A stretch of DNA of 64,000 nt, taken from NCBI GenBank assembly GCA_017399685.1, contig JAFQBM010000021.1, positions 22,388 to 86,387 on the forward strand. Reading direction: 5' to 3'. Below, in pieces: positions 35,423-44,423 of this stretch (the stretch's first letter is position 1; each line of letters opens with the position of its first letter). A model generated the notes under the pieces. The model was not told where the DNA came from. It ran no database searches and saw only the letters and a list, made by a program, of their open reading frames with translations. A program made the translations under genes and the position numbers. Source of the stretch: Lachnospiraceae bacterium (GTDB taxonomy: Bacteria; Bacillota; Clostridia; Lachnospirales; Lachnospiraceae).

Positions 35423-36735
35423 AACAGAAATGTGCGATTGTAAGGGATTTATACATACTATACGAGGAGGATTCTATAGCAGAGGAAAGTAAATCTTATG
35501 TGAGGGAGCATTTAACGGAGTGTAAAAATTGCAGGGAATATTACGAAAAAATGCAGGATTCTTTTGAGTTTCCTGAGGATGAGGAGGAAATTGTTAAGGA
35601 AAAAGAATTCAATCAAAAAGAAGAAAAACGGATAAAGAAAAGTTTTCGGAAAATCAGGCAACGTTGGATTGCTTCCTTGGTGTTGATTGCAATTTTGGTT
35701 CCTGTGACAGGAATGGGAACCAGACTTACCATAAATCAAATGGATGGATATGGATTAAAATTTACAAATATAGATGATGTAAGGCTGTGTAAAAAATGGT
35801 TTCAATCTTTACAGGATGGTGAGTATCATGAAGCAACCAAAATGCTTATCAATCATTTAGAAGATTATTATGAGTGGAAGAAATTACTGGATGAATGGGG
35901 TTCAAAATATGATGGGGAAAAATTTCTTCTAAACGGTGAAGAATGGTATATGCTTGATGATACGGATGCCAAGATAGAAGATGAAGAAGAATACTGGAAC
36001 AATGCAATTGGTAGTTATCAATCCGGCGTACTCATTCCGGAAGATATCTGGAAAAAATATGTGCCGAATCAAGGAATTATGATATGGAATGAGTCTGGGG
36101 TTGAAAAGCAGTATTATTATCCGAATCAGAAAGAAGCAGAGGCTGCAAAGGCAGAGAGATTTGAAAATGGGGATACAGATAAGGGATTTGTGAGGATGGA
36201 TACAGAATGGGGAGTTTATTACATTAATTGTTGGGCGACAGGAAGAAACAATGAAAATGGAAATGGCATAATGTATCGTTTTGATAAAGGAGAAAAAAGT
36301 TCTGTAGCATTATGTGCGAGTTGTACCTATGTTCCGGCTCAGATTGTGGAAGATGCAAATGGACGATTTGAGGAATTTTATGAGGAGCAAAAAGCATGGT
36401 TTGAAGAAACATATCAAGAATTAGCAACTCTGGAGGAAGAACAAATAGAAGAATATTTTAAGAACCGTACTGCTGGTAAATTGGAGTCATTTTTTTCTAA
36501 TGGCTGTACCATTGAAAAAATTATTTACTCTGATGCTGAGCAGTTTCCGGTGATAGCAGAGGAAGGGTATGACAGCATGGAACGGATTTCCATTGTGATA
36601 AAGAATCCGGAAGGAAAATTAGAAGAAGGTTGTTTTACCATGGGAACAAAAGATGGAAAAATACGTCTCTTGCATGTAGATACCAATAGCGAACAGTTGC
36701 AAAATCTGTTTGAAATCATGGTATATTTTGAGTGA
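35419..36735 (+). CDS. Zinc-finger anti-sigma factor with large extracytoplasmic domain
   Basis: This 438-aa single-pass membrane protein has a putative zinc-binding anti-sigma (ZAS, zf-HC2) N-terminus with H-x-x-x-C-x-x-C (E-H-L-T-E-C-K-N-C, residues about 31-39). A charged linker follows, then one transmembrane segment (residues about 78-100), then about 335 extracytoplasmic residues rich in W, Y and E. It should hold the upstream sigma factor at the membrane until a signal is sensed outside. The large sensor domain is not a family I recognise. Confidence 0.78.
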   Translation: MKQKCAIVRDLYILYEEDSIAEESKSYVREHLTECKNCREYYEKMQDSFEFPEDEEEIVKEKEFNQKEEKRIKKSFRKIRQRWIASLVLIAILVPVTGMGTRLTINQMDGYGLKFTNIDDVRLCKKWFQSLQDGEYHEATKMLINHLEDYYEWKKLLDEWGSKYDGEKFLLNGEEWYMLDDTDAKIEDEEEYWNNAIGSYQSGVLIPEDIWKKYVPNQGIMIWNESGVEKQYYYPNQKEAEAAKAERFENGDTDKGFVRMDTEWGVYYINCWATGRNNENGNGIMYRFDKGEKSSVALCASCTYVPAQIVEDANGRFEEFYEEQKAWFEETYQELATLEEEQIEEYFKNRTAGKLESFFSNGCTIEKIIYSDAEQFPVIAEEGYDSMERISIVIKNPEGKLEEGCFTMGTKDGKIRLLHVDTNSEQLQNLFEIMVYFE

Positions 36736-36819
36736 TGATTCAATGATATGATTCATAGACGGAATCATGAGGGGTAGGTGTAAATTAAAAAGATGTAGAG
36801 GAAAAACAGAATAAAATGA

Positions 36820-36853
36820 AAAGAACTTCCGGAGTGTCCGTGAAGTTCTTTTT
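36820..36853. terminator. Bidirectional terminator between convergent genes
   Basis: AAGAACTTC and GAAGTTCTT flank an inner CGGAGTGTCCG hairpin, with A-run before and TTTT after. It serves the anti-sigma gene and the convergent membrane protein gene. Confidence 0.75.
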
Positions 36854-36895
36854 GTTATAAAAATATTACTAAAAAGATTAAGAAAATATTCACCA

Positions 36896-37573
36896 CTATT
36901 CTGCAAAAAAACAGATATATCCATCTGTTTGATTGATATAGAATCCGCTAATATGTGAATGATTCAAATTGCTATTCTCTGTTAGGATGAATACAGAAAC
37001 ATTTTTTTTATCATCATCTGAAATTTCATCTTCTTCTGGGAAATAGGTTAGTTTCTTTGCATCCTTGCTGATCCAGGTGCGTTCTTCCACGGCGTAGGTA
37101 TACAGGGTACTGTTAGAAGCATAGGTTTCATAAATTTCTTCTAAATACGAATCATCTGCATAAAAAAATAATGCTTCATATCCGGAGCCTTGTAGTAGCC
37201 CAGAAAGACATATCCATTTAACTTTGGAAGCGGAATCTGGAATGGTATCTGGAAAATGAGAATAAACCTGTGGACTCTCAGATTTTAAATTTTGAATATC
37301 ATTCTTATATTCATAGGTTGCATGGTAAGGATATAAAACATTGAAAGGTGAACAGAATATCCACAAAATAAAAATATCTGCAACTCCCAAAAAGGTCTTT
37401 TTCCACAATGTTTTTTTCTCAAATACTTTTCTTGAAAAAGCGATGGATATACATTGAATAAGGCTGAAAAAGAGGATTAACCCGAAATTGATTCTTGGAT
37501 GCATTATGGTAATCACTAAAAAGAGTAACGATATGATACACCAAATTCCTACAGTGACTTTTTTTGTATTCAT
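36896..37573 (-). CDS. Membrane protein with extracytoplasmic domain, unknown function
   Basis: This 225-aa protein has three hydrophobic segments (residues about 8-24, 28-46 and 60-78) followed by an extracytoplasmic domain of about 145 residues rich in Y, S and D. The domain contains S-G-L-L-Q-G-S-G-Y-E-A-L-F-F-Y. No family is recognised. It stands alone between convergent and divergent neighbours. Confidence 0.55.
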   Translation of the reverse strand: MNTKKVTVGIWCIISLLFLVITIMHPRINFGLILFFSLIQCISIAFSRKVFEKKTLWKKTFLGVADIFILWIFCSPFNVLYPYHATYEYKNDIQNLKSESPQVYSHFPDTIPDSASKVKWICLSGLLQGSGYEALFFYADDSYLEEIYETYASNSTLYTYAVEERTWISKDAKKLTYFPEEDEISDDDKKNVSVFILTENSNLNHSHISGFYINQTDGYICFFAE

Positions 37574-37885
37574 TTCAATATTCCTTTCTGATCGTGTCTT
37601 AGTAGGTAATTACGAAACTCTAATATTATATTTGAATCACTTAATATAAATTTTTTGATGGTTTCGCAATTTCCTAATTGTCTCAGTTATTTCTATTGTA
37701 TCACTTTTTATAAGCTTTTTCGCGATTTATTTTATGAATATATAGCTAATATGTAGTTGTTAAGTTTAAAATTCCGTGATAACATAAGCATAGAAATTTT
37801 GTTTTTATGTTATTTAGAAGCTGGTATTATACCTGTTAGAAAAATAGATAGAATGAAAATTGCTTATAATAGGGGGGAGAATGAA

Positions 37886-38362
37886 TTGATTAGAAAAATA
37901 AAAGAAGAAGAATATAAACTATTAGAAGATTTTTTATATGAAGCTATTTTTATACCAGAGGGAATGGAACCACCGGAAAAATCTATTATAAATTCTCCAG
38001 AACTAAAGGTTTATATTGAAGAGTTTGGCAAATTCAAGAACGATTTATGTTATGTCGCAGAACTGGAAGGGAAAGTGGTGGGAGCTGTCTGGGTTCGTAT
38101 CATGAAAGATTATGGGCATGTTGATGATGAAACGCCGTCTCTTGCCATTTCTCTTTATCCGGAATATCGAGGAATGGGGATTGGAACAGAATTAATGAAT
38201 GGGATACTGATGGAATTGAAGAAAAAGGGCTATAAACAGGTTTCTCTCTCTGTACAAAAAAATAACTATGCTGTGAAAATGTACCAAAAAGTTGGCTTTA
38301 TCATTTTTAATGAAACTGAGGAAGAATATATTATGATAAACTGCTTGCAAGATATGTTGTAA
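37886..38362 (+). CDS. GNAT-family N-acetyltransferase
   Basis: The most likely start is TTG 37886, 5 nt after AGGGGGGAGA, giving 158 aa; the frame stays open upstream to 37757. The acetyl-CoA binding motif A is clear in L-Y-P-E-Y-R-G-M-G-I-G-T-E-L-M (residues about 87-101), with the later L-S-V-Q-K-N-N-Y-A-V-K-M-Y-Q-K-V-G-F (motif B). The acceptor substrate is unknown. Confidence 0.8.
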   Translation: MIRKIKEEEYKLLEDFLYEAIFIPEGMEPPEKSIINSPELKVYIEEFGKFKNDLCYVAELEGKVVGAVWVRIMKDYGHVDDETPSLAISLYPEYRGMGIGTELMNGILMELKKKGYKQVSLSVQKNNYAVKMYQKVGFIIFNETEEEYIMINCLQDML

Positions 38363-38411
38363 GTCATGGAGGTTATCAATAGTTGTAGTTTAGATTTAAA
38401 TGGAGGGAGTT

Positions 38412-39236
38412 ATGGAGAAAGAAAATAAAAATTATTTAAAATATCCATGCCTGCTTGTGCATGGAATGGGATTTCGGGATAATAAAGTGGTAAATTATTG
38501 GGGAAGAATTCCACGGGTATTGGAAAAGTGTGGTTGTAGAATCTATTACGGAAATCAAGACAGCAATGCTTCCATAGAAGATAATGGGGGACATTTAAAA
38601 AACAGAATAGAGCAGATTGTGAAGGAAACGGGCTGTGAAAAAATCAATGTAATTGCACATTCAAAAGGCGGACTGGATATGAGATATGCCATATCTTCCC
38701 TTGGGGCAGGCAGGTATGTAGCATCCTTAACAACCATCAGCACACCGCACCATGGTTCTAAAACCGTGGATTTACTTTTAAAAATGCCGGATATCTTAGT
38801 TCGGATTGCGGCGAAATGTACTGATATCTGGGTGAGGATTTTGGGAGATAAAACTCCAGACACGTATCGTATTTTTCAATCTTTTACCACTAAGAATGCG
38901 GAAAAGTTTAATGAAAATAATCCCGATGATGAGAATGTGTATTACCAAAGTTATGCCTTTGTAATGAAACACCCTACCAGCGATATTTTTTATTGGTTTA
39001 CGAATCTTGTGGTTTCCATGGTAGAAGGAGAAAATGATGGATTTCTTACTCCGGAAGCTGTAAAGTGGGGAGAATTTCAGGGCATTCAAAGAGGGAACAC
39101 AAGACGGGGGATTTCCCATAGCGATGAAGTGGATTTAAGAAGATTTCGTTTAACCAAAAAACAGGGACAGGGAATTTCAGATATCACTGACTTTTATAAA
39201 GATGTGGTGGGAAAGTTAAAGGAGCGAGGATTATAA
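38412..39236 (+). CDS. Alpha/beta hydrolase, lipase-like
   Basis: From ATG 38412 (GGAGGGAG upstream) this is a 274-aa hydrolase. It has the oxyanion-hole motif L-L-V-H-G-M-G-F near residue 15 and the nucleophile elbow A-H-S-K-G-G-L-D (Ser near residue 83), followed by T-T-I-S-T-P-H-H-G-S, characteristic of PGAP1-like/class 2 triacylglycerol lipases. The late H (R-G-I-S-H-S-D-E-V-D) is a likely catalytic histidine. No signal peptide is seen, so it is probably cytosolic. Substrate: an ester or lipid, unspecified. Confidence 0.8.
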   Translation: MEKENKNYLKYPCLLVHGMGFRDNKVVNYWGRIPRVLEKCGCRIYYGNQDSNASIEDNGGHLKNRIEQIVKETGCEKINVIAHSKGGLDMRYAISSLGAGRYVASLTTISTPHHGSKTVDLLLKMPDILVRIAAKCTDIWVRILGDKTPDTYRIFQSFTTKNAEKFNENNPDDENVYYQSYAFVMKHPTSDIFYWFTNLVVSMVEGENDGFLTPEAVKWGEFQGIQRGNTRRGISHSDEVDLRRFRLTKKQGQGISDITDFYKDVVGKLKERGL

Positions 39237-39242
39237 AATCAC

Positions 39243-39271
39243 TTGAAACAAACGAAACAGTGTGTTACACT
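39243..39271 (+). promoter_or_regulatory. Promoter of a candidate antitoxin RNA
   Basis: TTGAAA (39243-39248) and TACACT (39266-39271) are 17 bp apart. No plus-strand open frame follows before the terminator, so it most likely drives a non-coding RNA. Confidence 0.65.
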
Positions 39272-39277
39272 AGAATC

Positions 39278-39373
39278 ATAAAAAAGGAACAACCGCCCAC
39301 AAGGTGGGTTGACCCATTGTTGAGATAGAAAAATCCACCCCGTCGCCGGTCAAAGTTCAGGGGTGGTTTTTCT
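39278..39373 (+). ncRNA. Candidate type I antitoxin RNA
   Basis: An approximately 95-nt RNA is bounded by the promoter above and a terminator hairpin AAATCCACCCC...GGGGTGGTTTTT. It contains a hairpin CCCAC/GTGGG and GTTGACCCATTGTTGAGATAG, a sequence I associate with the RNA beside putative holin-like toxin genes in Lachnospiraceae. It runs towards, and its terminator overlaps the likely 3' end of, the minus-strand mRNA for a 22-aa hydrophobic peptide. Confidence 0.55.
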
Positions 39374-39381
39374 ATGTAAAA

Positions 39382-39450
39382 TTACTCACAAAACGTAAAA
39401 ACGAATGTAAGTAACGCTAAGATGAATATACCAAAAGTTAGTAAATCCAT
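39382..39450 (-). CDS. 22-aa hydrophobic peptide, candidate type I toxin (holin-like)
   Basis: The peptide begins MDLLTFGIFILALL and ends in a short polar tail (F-C-E); it is a single membrane-spanning helix. The size, the start M-D-x-L-x-F-G, and the facing RNA resemble the putative holin-like toxins found in clostridia, which are proposed to act on the membrane. The ribosome binding site is weak and no clear promoter is seen on its side, so expression is uncertain. Confidence 0.45.
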   Translation of the reverse strand: MDLLTFGIFILALLTFVFTFCE

Positions 39451-39497
39451 GAAATCAAACTTAGGACTGGTTTTGGATAACAGAAAGGAAAAAAGAT

Positions 39498-40019
39498 ATG
39501 AAAAGGGTAAACGTAAACTTTATATTAGCGATGGCAGTAGTAGTGGTGCTTTTCATGACTTCACTTTCTGTTTGGAATACGGTTCGAAAAGCAGATAAGG
39601 AACTGGAACAAATTGAAAACAGTATAGAAGAAAAACACCAGGAAGGTGAAATTGGTGATGTAGAAGGCCACGGAATGATACTGGAAAGTTTTGCATATTT
39701 AATTGGAGGCATGGGGGTAATTCTCATTAAGACCATATTGATGATTATGGTGGGATATGCACTACTTCTTTTTGTGGTTGCATTAACAGCCAGATTGGTA
39801 TATAAAGATTTCGGAGGAAGGCTGCTTGCGTACCGGATGATTATGGGGATTGAATACGCATTGCAGGCAATCCTGGAAGTGGTTCTTATTATTTCCATCA
39901 CTCGACTTCCAACCATAAGCAATGTTCTTGTAGCAGTATTATTAGGGGCAGAGATTATCTATAGTGCCAGAAATACATATACGCCACGAATTTGCATGAC
40001 GGAAAATGATAAAAATTAA
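39498..40019 (+). CDS. Membrane protein of unknown function, four predicted helices
   Basis: This 173-aa protein has hydrophobic segments near residues 8-26, 66-100 (probably two helices) and 115-160, with a charged coiled stretch (K-A-D-K-E-L-E-Q-I-E-N-S-I-E-E-K) after the first helix. The start follows AGAAAGG. No family is recognised. It lies just upstream of the MerR-type promoter of the next gene. Confidence 0.55.
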   Translation: MKRVNVNFILAMAVVVVLFMTSLSVWNTVRKADKELEQIENSIEEKHQEGEIGDVEGHGMILESFAYLIGGMGVILIKTILMIMVGYALLLFVVALTARLVYKDFGGRLLAYRMIMGIEYALQAILEVVLIISITRLPTISNVLVAVLLGAEIIYSARNTYTPRICMTENDKN

Positions 40020-40027
40020 AAAATATC

Positions 40028-40058
40028 TTGACCTTCCCCTTAGGTTATAGTGTATTTT
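40028..40058 (+). promoter_or_regulatory. MerR-type promoter with 19-bp spacer
   Basis: TTGACC (40028-40033) and TATTTT (40053-40058) are separated by 19 bp, the long spacer that MerR proteins untwist. The spacer contains the dyad ACCT...AGGT. It precedes the membrane-tethered MerR gene by 115 bp, suggesting autoregulation. Confidence 0.55.
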
Positions 40059-40173
40059 CAGCATAAATGATGCAGAAAAATTATAATAAATCAAGATGAT
40101 TCACGATTTGAATCATTGTGGCGAAACATCATTTAAGCGACTTTAAAATTTACATAAAAAGAAAGGGAAGAGT

Positions 40174-41505
40174 ATGACAATTAAAGACGTAGAAAAGCTG
40201 ACAGGATTAACACCCAAAACGATTCGTTATTACGAGTCGAAGGATTTAATTACAGTGGAGCGGAATGAGGATAATTCTTATCGCAGTTACAGTGAAAATG
40301 AGGTAAATCGTTTAAAATGGATTAAATTATTCCGCTATCTGGATTTTAGTATTGAAGAAATCCGTCAGCTTCTAGACAAAGAAGAAGATGAAATTAAGGA
40401 AGCACTTCGGGACAAGGCAGAATCCTTTTCGAACCAGAAAGAGGTCTGCGAAAATAAGCGGGGGATGTGTTTATCATTAGCAAAGGAATATAAAGAGGCA
40501 CCACAGTTAATTGAAGAATACAATGAAGCGATTGAATTTTTGGAAGGTGATGAGCTGGCAGAGGTGATGGAAGAGTTAAAGGATTTTGGTTGTCCCAACC
40601 TTTCCTATACCATCCTGTTGTCTTTTATTTATTTAGCACCGGTTTTCTGGCTGTTTTATAATATTCAGAGGGGTATTTCTGGTGCTTTGACATTAAATGC
40701 TGTTTTTGCAGTGGCAGGAACTGCATTGCTTACCTTTAACTGGATTCGTTATGTAACTCAGTATCGTCGGCATAGAAATCGTGTAAAAAAACAAAATAAG
40801 CAATGGGCATGGATGACACCGGTTCTTATCATTACCTGTATTGTTGGAATTGCGGCAGTGGTAGGAGTTATGAGATTATTGGAAAAACTGACGGCACCAG
40901 AGAATTATTTGTTTTTTGAGTATCATCCGGTGGCAGGAATAGTTCTGATTTGGCTGGTTATGATTCCGGTAATTTTAATTTGTTTGTTGTTGGCTACCAA
41001 AATCAGTGGAAAAGACAAGAAACAGATGGAAAAAATGAATGATATGGTATATATCTGGAATCATCTTGGAAAGTGGCGGGGCATTGTGATTGTTCTTTGG
41101 GTAGTAGGAAGTTATTGCTGTGTTACGAATGTAAACTTTGTAACAGAAGATTCCATTATCTGTTGTACGCCGCTCTGTCCAAAGGGCATAGTTTACGAAT
41201 ACTCGGACATAGAGTACATTTCTACGGGATTTGGAGACAAAAATTTTGCCATTGCAGAGTATAAGAGGAAAGGTGAGTTTTTTTATCAGATTACATTAGA
41301 TGGCAGAACCATTACCTTTCATGTTCCTAGTGCTAATGAAGATATTGAAAGATATCAGGAAGACTCTTATTTAGAACTTGAGGAATTTGACCAGGCATTG
41401 ATGAAACTGGGCATCCCTAAAAATGCAAGTGAAAAAGGATATGAAAACTGTGATTTTGACCAGGAGTTCGTAGACCGATTCCTACGAATTATAAATTCAA
41501 AATAA
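40174..41505 (+). CDS. MerR-family regulator with C-terminal membrane domain
   Basis: This 443-aa protein starts with a complete MerR DNA-binding domain (residues 1-70: T-G-L-T-P-K-T-I-R-Y-Y-E, then Y-R-S-Y-S-E-N-E-V) and a dimerisation coiled coil (residues about 75-140). Four to five transmembrane segments follow (about 147-185, 212-235, 250-275, 298-318), then a C-terminal soluble domain (about 330-443) resembling a PH-like strand pattern. Membrane attachment of a MerR regulator is unusual and suggests sensing of envelope stress or a membrane ligand. A MerR-type promoter lies upstream. Confidence 0.8.
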   Translation: MTIKDVEKLTGLTPKTIRYYESKDLITVERNEDNSYRSYSENEVNRLKWIKLFRYLDFSIEEIRQLLDKEEDEIKEALRDKAESFSNQKEVCENKRGMCLSLAKEYKEAPQLIEEYNEAIEFLEGDELAEVMEELKDFGCPNLSYTILLSFIYLAPVFWLFYNIQRGISGALTLNAVFAVAGTALLTFNWIRYVTQYRRHRNRVKKQNKQWAWMTPVLIITCIVGIAAVVGVMRLLEKLTAPENYLFFEYHPVAGIVLIWLVMIPVILICLLLATKISGKDKKQMEKMNDMVYIWNHLGKWRGIVIVLWVVGSYCCVTNVNFVTEDSIICCTPLCPKGIVYEYSDIEYISTGFGDKNFAIAEYKRKGEFFYQITLDGRTITFHVPSANEDIERYQEDSYLELEEFDQALMKLGIPKNASEKGYENCDFDQEFVDRFLRIINSK

Positions 41506-41621
41506 TCAAAGATAAGCACAAAAATGCGGTGAATTAGATAATATGAAAATTCCTTATAAATGTAAAAAAGCTTTTTGATTTTGTGTTGTAGCAAGATTTT
41601 ATAATCTGAACTAAAGTATAA

Positions 41622-41665
41622 AAAAAGTGGAAAACTCAAAATTAATATCGGGTTTTCCACTTTTT
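41622..41665. terminator. Bidirectional terminator
   Basis: A perfect 14-bp stem, AAAAAGTGGAAAAC and GTTTTCCACTTTTT, with a 16-nt loop. It lies between the MerR gene and the convergent zinc-ribbon gene. Confidence 0.9.
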
Positions 41666-41743
41666 ATGTAAAATATATTTCCTTTGTAAGGGTTATTAGG
41701 TTATGAAATTTTACAGGTTTAACACAGAATACACTTGGTTAAA

Positions 41744-42412
41744 TTAGTCCTCATCCCAATTAATAGAGAAAAGATAATACTTTCCATCTATCTTACATAC
41801 AATAGCTTCAAAGGTACAGTCTACTTCATCATCGTCTCCTTTTACTGTAAAAGTTCCTTCATAACAATAGAATTTATCTGCATCTTCATAGTTATCATAG
41901 TCATCTTCGTAGTATTCATTCATTTCTTCGGCATCGGAACCCTGTAAGGTTTCTTCCATGTCTGTAGAGTATTTAGTAATTTTCATATCATCTCCGCAAA
42001 CATATTCAAAAGATTCTTTTAGAATTTCGAATGCATCTTCAGCATCATCACCATACTGTTCTTCGGCAATATAATCTGGAAAATAAGAAAGTACCTTATC
42101 GTAATCTTCATCCACAAGGGCATTCATAAAGGATCTTGGGATGAACATACTTTTTGTAAAGGATACAATAGCGATGGTAACGACAATAGCTATCATTAAG
42201 AAAATTCCAATAATAGACAAAATAATCATTAATGCTTTGCTTTTCTTTTTCTTTCCGATACCGTCTGTAGGATTTACGGTATTGTAAGTATAAGATGAAG
42301 CATTTGAAGCTTGTTGCATGGAAGCTGGTTCATCATACATAAGGTTACCACATTTGCAGCAGTAAGTTTCGTTGTCAGCACCAGTGTTTCCACAGTAAGG
42401 ACATTTTTTCAT
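41744..42412 (-). CDS. Zinc-ribbon membrane protein of unknown function
   Basis: This 222-aa protein has an N-terminal zinc ribbon (C-P-Y-C-G...C-C-K-C-G, residues 4-22), a flexible linker, one transmembrane helix (residues about 58-88) and an extracytoplasmic domain of about 130 acidic residues resembling DUF4878-like NTF2 folds. Such zinc-ribbon/TM proteins are common in clostridia and have no established role. The start follows GGGAGG. Confidence 0.65.
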   Translation of the reverse strand: MKKCPYCGNTGADNETYCCKCGNLMYDEPASMQQASNASSYTYNTVNPTDGIGKKKKSKALMIILSIIGIFLMIAIVVTIAIVSFTKSMFIPRSFMNALVDEDYDKVLSYFPDYIAEEQYGDDAEDAFEILKESFEYVCGDDMKITKYSTDMEETLQGSDAEEMNEYYEDDYDNYEDADKFYCYEGTFTVKGDDDEVDCTFEAIVCKIDGKYYLFSINWDED

Positions 42413-42664
42413 GTCGGAGTTCCTCCCTCATTAAAAGTATTTTTTCTAATATAAAAATTTTTACATTGTTTTGATTCTATAAGATGTAAAAAAATAAGTC
42501 AATACTTTTGATGCATTTATGTAGGATAATAACATATTCCGCATGATAATTCTGACATATTACCATATATTATGATACAAATGTAGGAAGTAGATTTTTA
42601 TTGTTGCAATGTGGAAGCAGATGTTATAATGTGAAAGATAGATTGGTGATATTAGGAGGAACAT

Positions 42665-43387
42665 ATGATATATAAAATACTGATTGTAGAAGATGATTCT
42701 GATATCAATACACTTTTAGCGAAAATAATGAAACAACAAGGTTACGAAGCGATACAGGCTTTTTCCGGTACAGAGGCAGAATTAAGATTATTTTCAAATA
42801 TAGAAGAAGGAGAAATTGCTGATTTTGATTTGATTCTTCTGGATTTGATGCTTCCAGGAATGATGGGAGAGGAGTTACTTAAAAAGGTCAGAAAAGTCAG
42901 TGATATACCTGTAATTGTGCTATCAGCGAAATCTTCTTTGGAAGATAAGGTAACAGTGTTAAATTTCGGTGCAGATGATTATTTGGTAAAACCTTTTGAG
43001 CCGGAGGAAGTAATAGCCCGGGTGAATGGTGCTATCAAACGTTATCAAAGATATGTGAAAAAAGAAGAAAGACAGATAAGGGAAGAAGAGAAAGAAACAC
43101 TGACCTATAAGAAGTTAATCCTTTATCCCAGGGAAAGAGAAGTGAAAGCAGAAGGTGTTTCACTTTCTCTTACTGCCCATGAATATGATATTTTAAAGCT
43201 TCTTATGGAACATCCAAGTAAAGTATTTTCCAGAGAGACGCTTTACGAAACCATCTGGCAGGGGGGATATTATGGGGAAGATAACACAGTAAATATGCAT
43301 ATCAGTAATCTTCGAAAGAAAATCTCTGCGGTAATAGAAGAAGAATACATAAAAACAGTGTGGGGAATCGGGTATAAGCTGGATTAG
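42665..43387 (+). CDS. OmpR/PhoB-family response regulator
   Basis: This 240-aa regulator has a receiver domain (acidic pair E-D-D near residue 9, phospho-acceptor D in L-I-L-L-D-L-M-L-P near residue 60, S-A-K-S with conserved Lys near residue 100) and a winged-helix output domain ending W-G-I-G-Y-K-L. The receiver has a short insertion (S-N-I-E-E-G-E-I-A-D). Its partner is the kinase at 45224-46132, and the two flank an ABC transporter, the layout of BceRS-like or lantibiotic-immunity systems. Confidence 0.9.
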   Translation: MIYKILIVEDDSDINTLLAKIMKQQGYEAIQAFSGTEAELRLFSNIEEGEIADFDLILLDLMLPGMMGEELLKKVRKVSDIPVIVLSAKSSLEDKVTVLNFGADDYLVKPFEPEEVIARVNGAIKRYQRYVKKEERQIREEEKETLTYKKLILYPREREVKAEGVSLSLTAHEYDILKLLMEHPSKVFSRETLYETIWQGGYYGEDNTVNMHISNLRKKISAVIEEEYIKTVWGIGYKLD

Positions 43388-43483
43388 ATTTTAATTTATA
43401 CTTTCTTTATACTTTCTTGAGTACTAATTTAGGAAAAATGTTTAAGATAAACATGTAAACAACGAACAAGGAGTGAGAAAGAA

Positions 43484-44422
43484 ATGAAAAAAGAAATCGT
43501 GATTAGAACCCATAAGCTTACAAAAAGTTATGGAAATACTATAGCGCTTCAGAATGCTGATATTACCATTTGTAAAGGGGAAATTTATGGTCTTGTAGGT
43601 AACAATGGGGCAGGAAAAACTACTTTCTTAAAGATGCTGGCTGGAGAAATTGTTCCAACCAGCGGGGAGTTTACCTTACTGGGAGAGAATACACAAAAAG
43701 GGTACCTAAAGGCAAGAAAAAGAATGGGTGCCATCATTGAAAATCCAGCATTTTTTCCAGGAATGAGTGCAAAGCAGAATTTAGAATATTATCGCATTCA
43801 AAGAGGAATTCCAGGAAAAGAAGTGGTAGAACAAACATTGGAGTGTGTTGGGCTTACTGAGGCAAAAAATAAAAAGTTTAAAAATATGTCTTTGGGTATG
43901 AAACAAAGGTTAGGTTTAGGCTTGGCATTAATGGGGGAACCGGAACTTTTGGTTTTGGATGAGCCAATTAACGGACTGGATCCTTCCGGAATCATTGAAA
44001 TCCGGAATCTTTTACTGAAACTGAATCAGGAAAAAGGAGTTACCATGATTATTTCCAGTCATATACTTGCGGAACTCTCTAATATTGCTACACAATATGG
44101 TTTTTTGAGTAAAGGTAAAGTAGTGGAACAGATTAGTGCCGAAGAATTAAAGGAAAAAAGTCGGGATTATTTGGAAATACGGGTGACGGATATAGAAAAA
44201 TATGTAAGCCTGTTGGAAAGTAAGATGGAATGCAAAAATTATAAGGTGATGGCAGACGGAAGCATTCATATTTTAGGAAAAATCGATAAACTGACAGAAT
44301 ACAGTGCCTTAGCGGTAAATCATGAAATTGGGCTGTTATTCTTCGGAATGAAAGAAGTAAATCTGGAAAATTACTATATGGAAATCATAGGTGAAACGGT
44401 AGAAGCAGAGGGGGATAAGTAA
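43484..44422 (+). CDS. ABC transporter ATP-binding protein
   Basis: This 312-aa ATPase has Walker A G-N-N-G-A-G-K-T-T (residues about 38-46), the signature M-S-L-G-M-K-Q-R-L (residues about 134-142) and Walker B L-L-V-L-D-E-P-I-N-G-L-D. The C-terminal extension is the DUF4162-like form seen in LanF/BcrA-type exporters that protect against bacitracin or lantibiotics. The permease starts 1 bp after its stop. The gene starts 96 bp after the response regulator. Confidence 0.9.
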   Translation: MKKEIVIRTHKLTKSYGNTIALQNADITICKGEIYGLVGNNGAGKTTFLKMLAGEIVPTSGEFTLLGENTQKGYLKARKRMGAIIENPAFFPGMSAKQNLEYYRIQRGIPGKEVVEQTLECVGLTEAKNKKFKNMSLGMKQRLGLGLALMGEPELLVLDEPINGLDPSGIIEIRNLLLKLNQEKGVTMIISSHILAELSNIATQYGFLSKGKVVEQISAEELKEKSRDYLEIRVTDIEKYVSLLESKMECKNYKVMADGSIHILGKIDKLTEYSALAVNHEIGLLFFGMKEVNLENYYMEIIGETVEAEGDK

Positions 44423-44423
44423 A

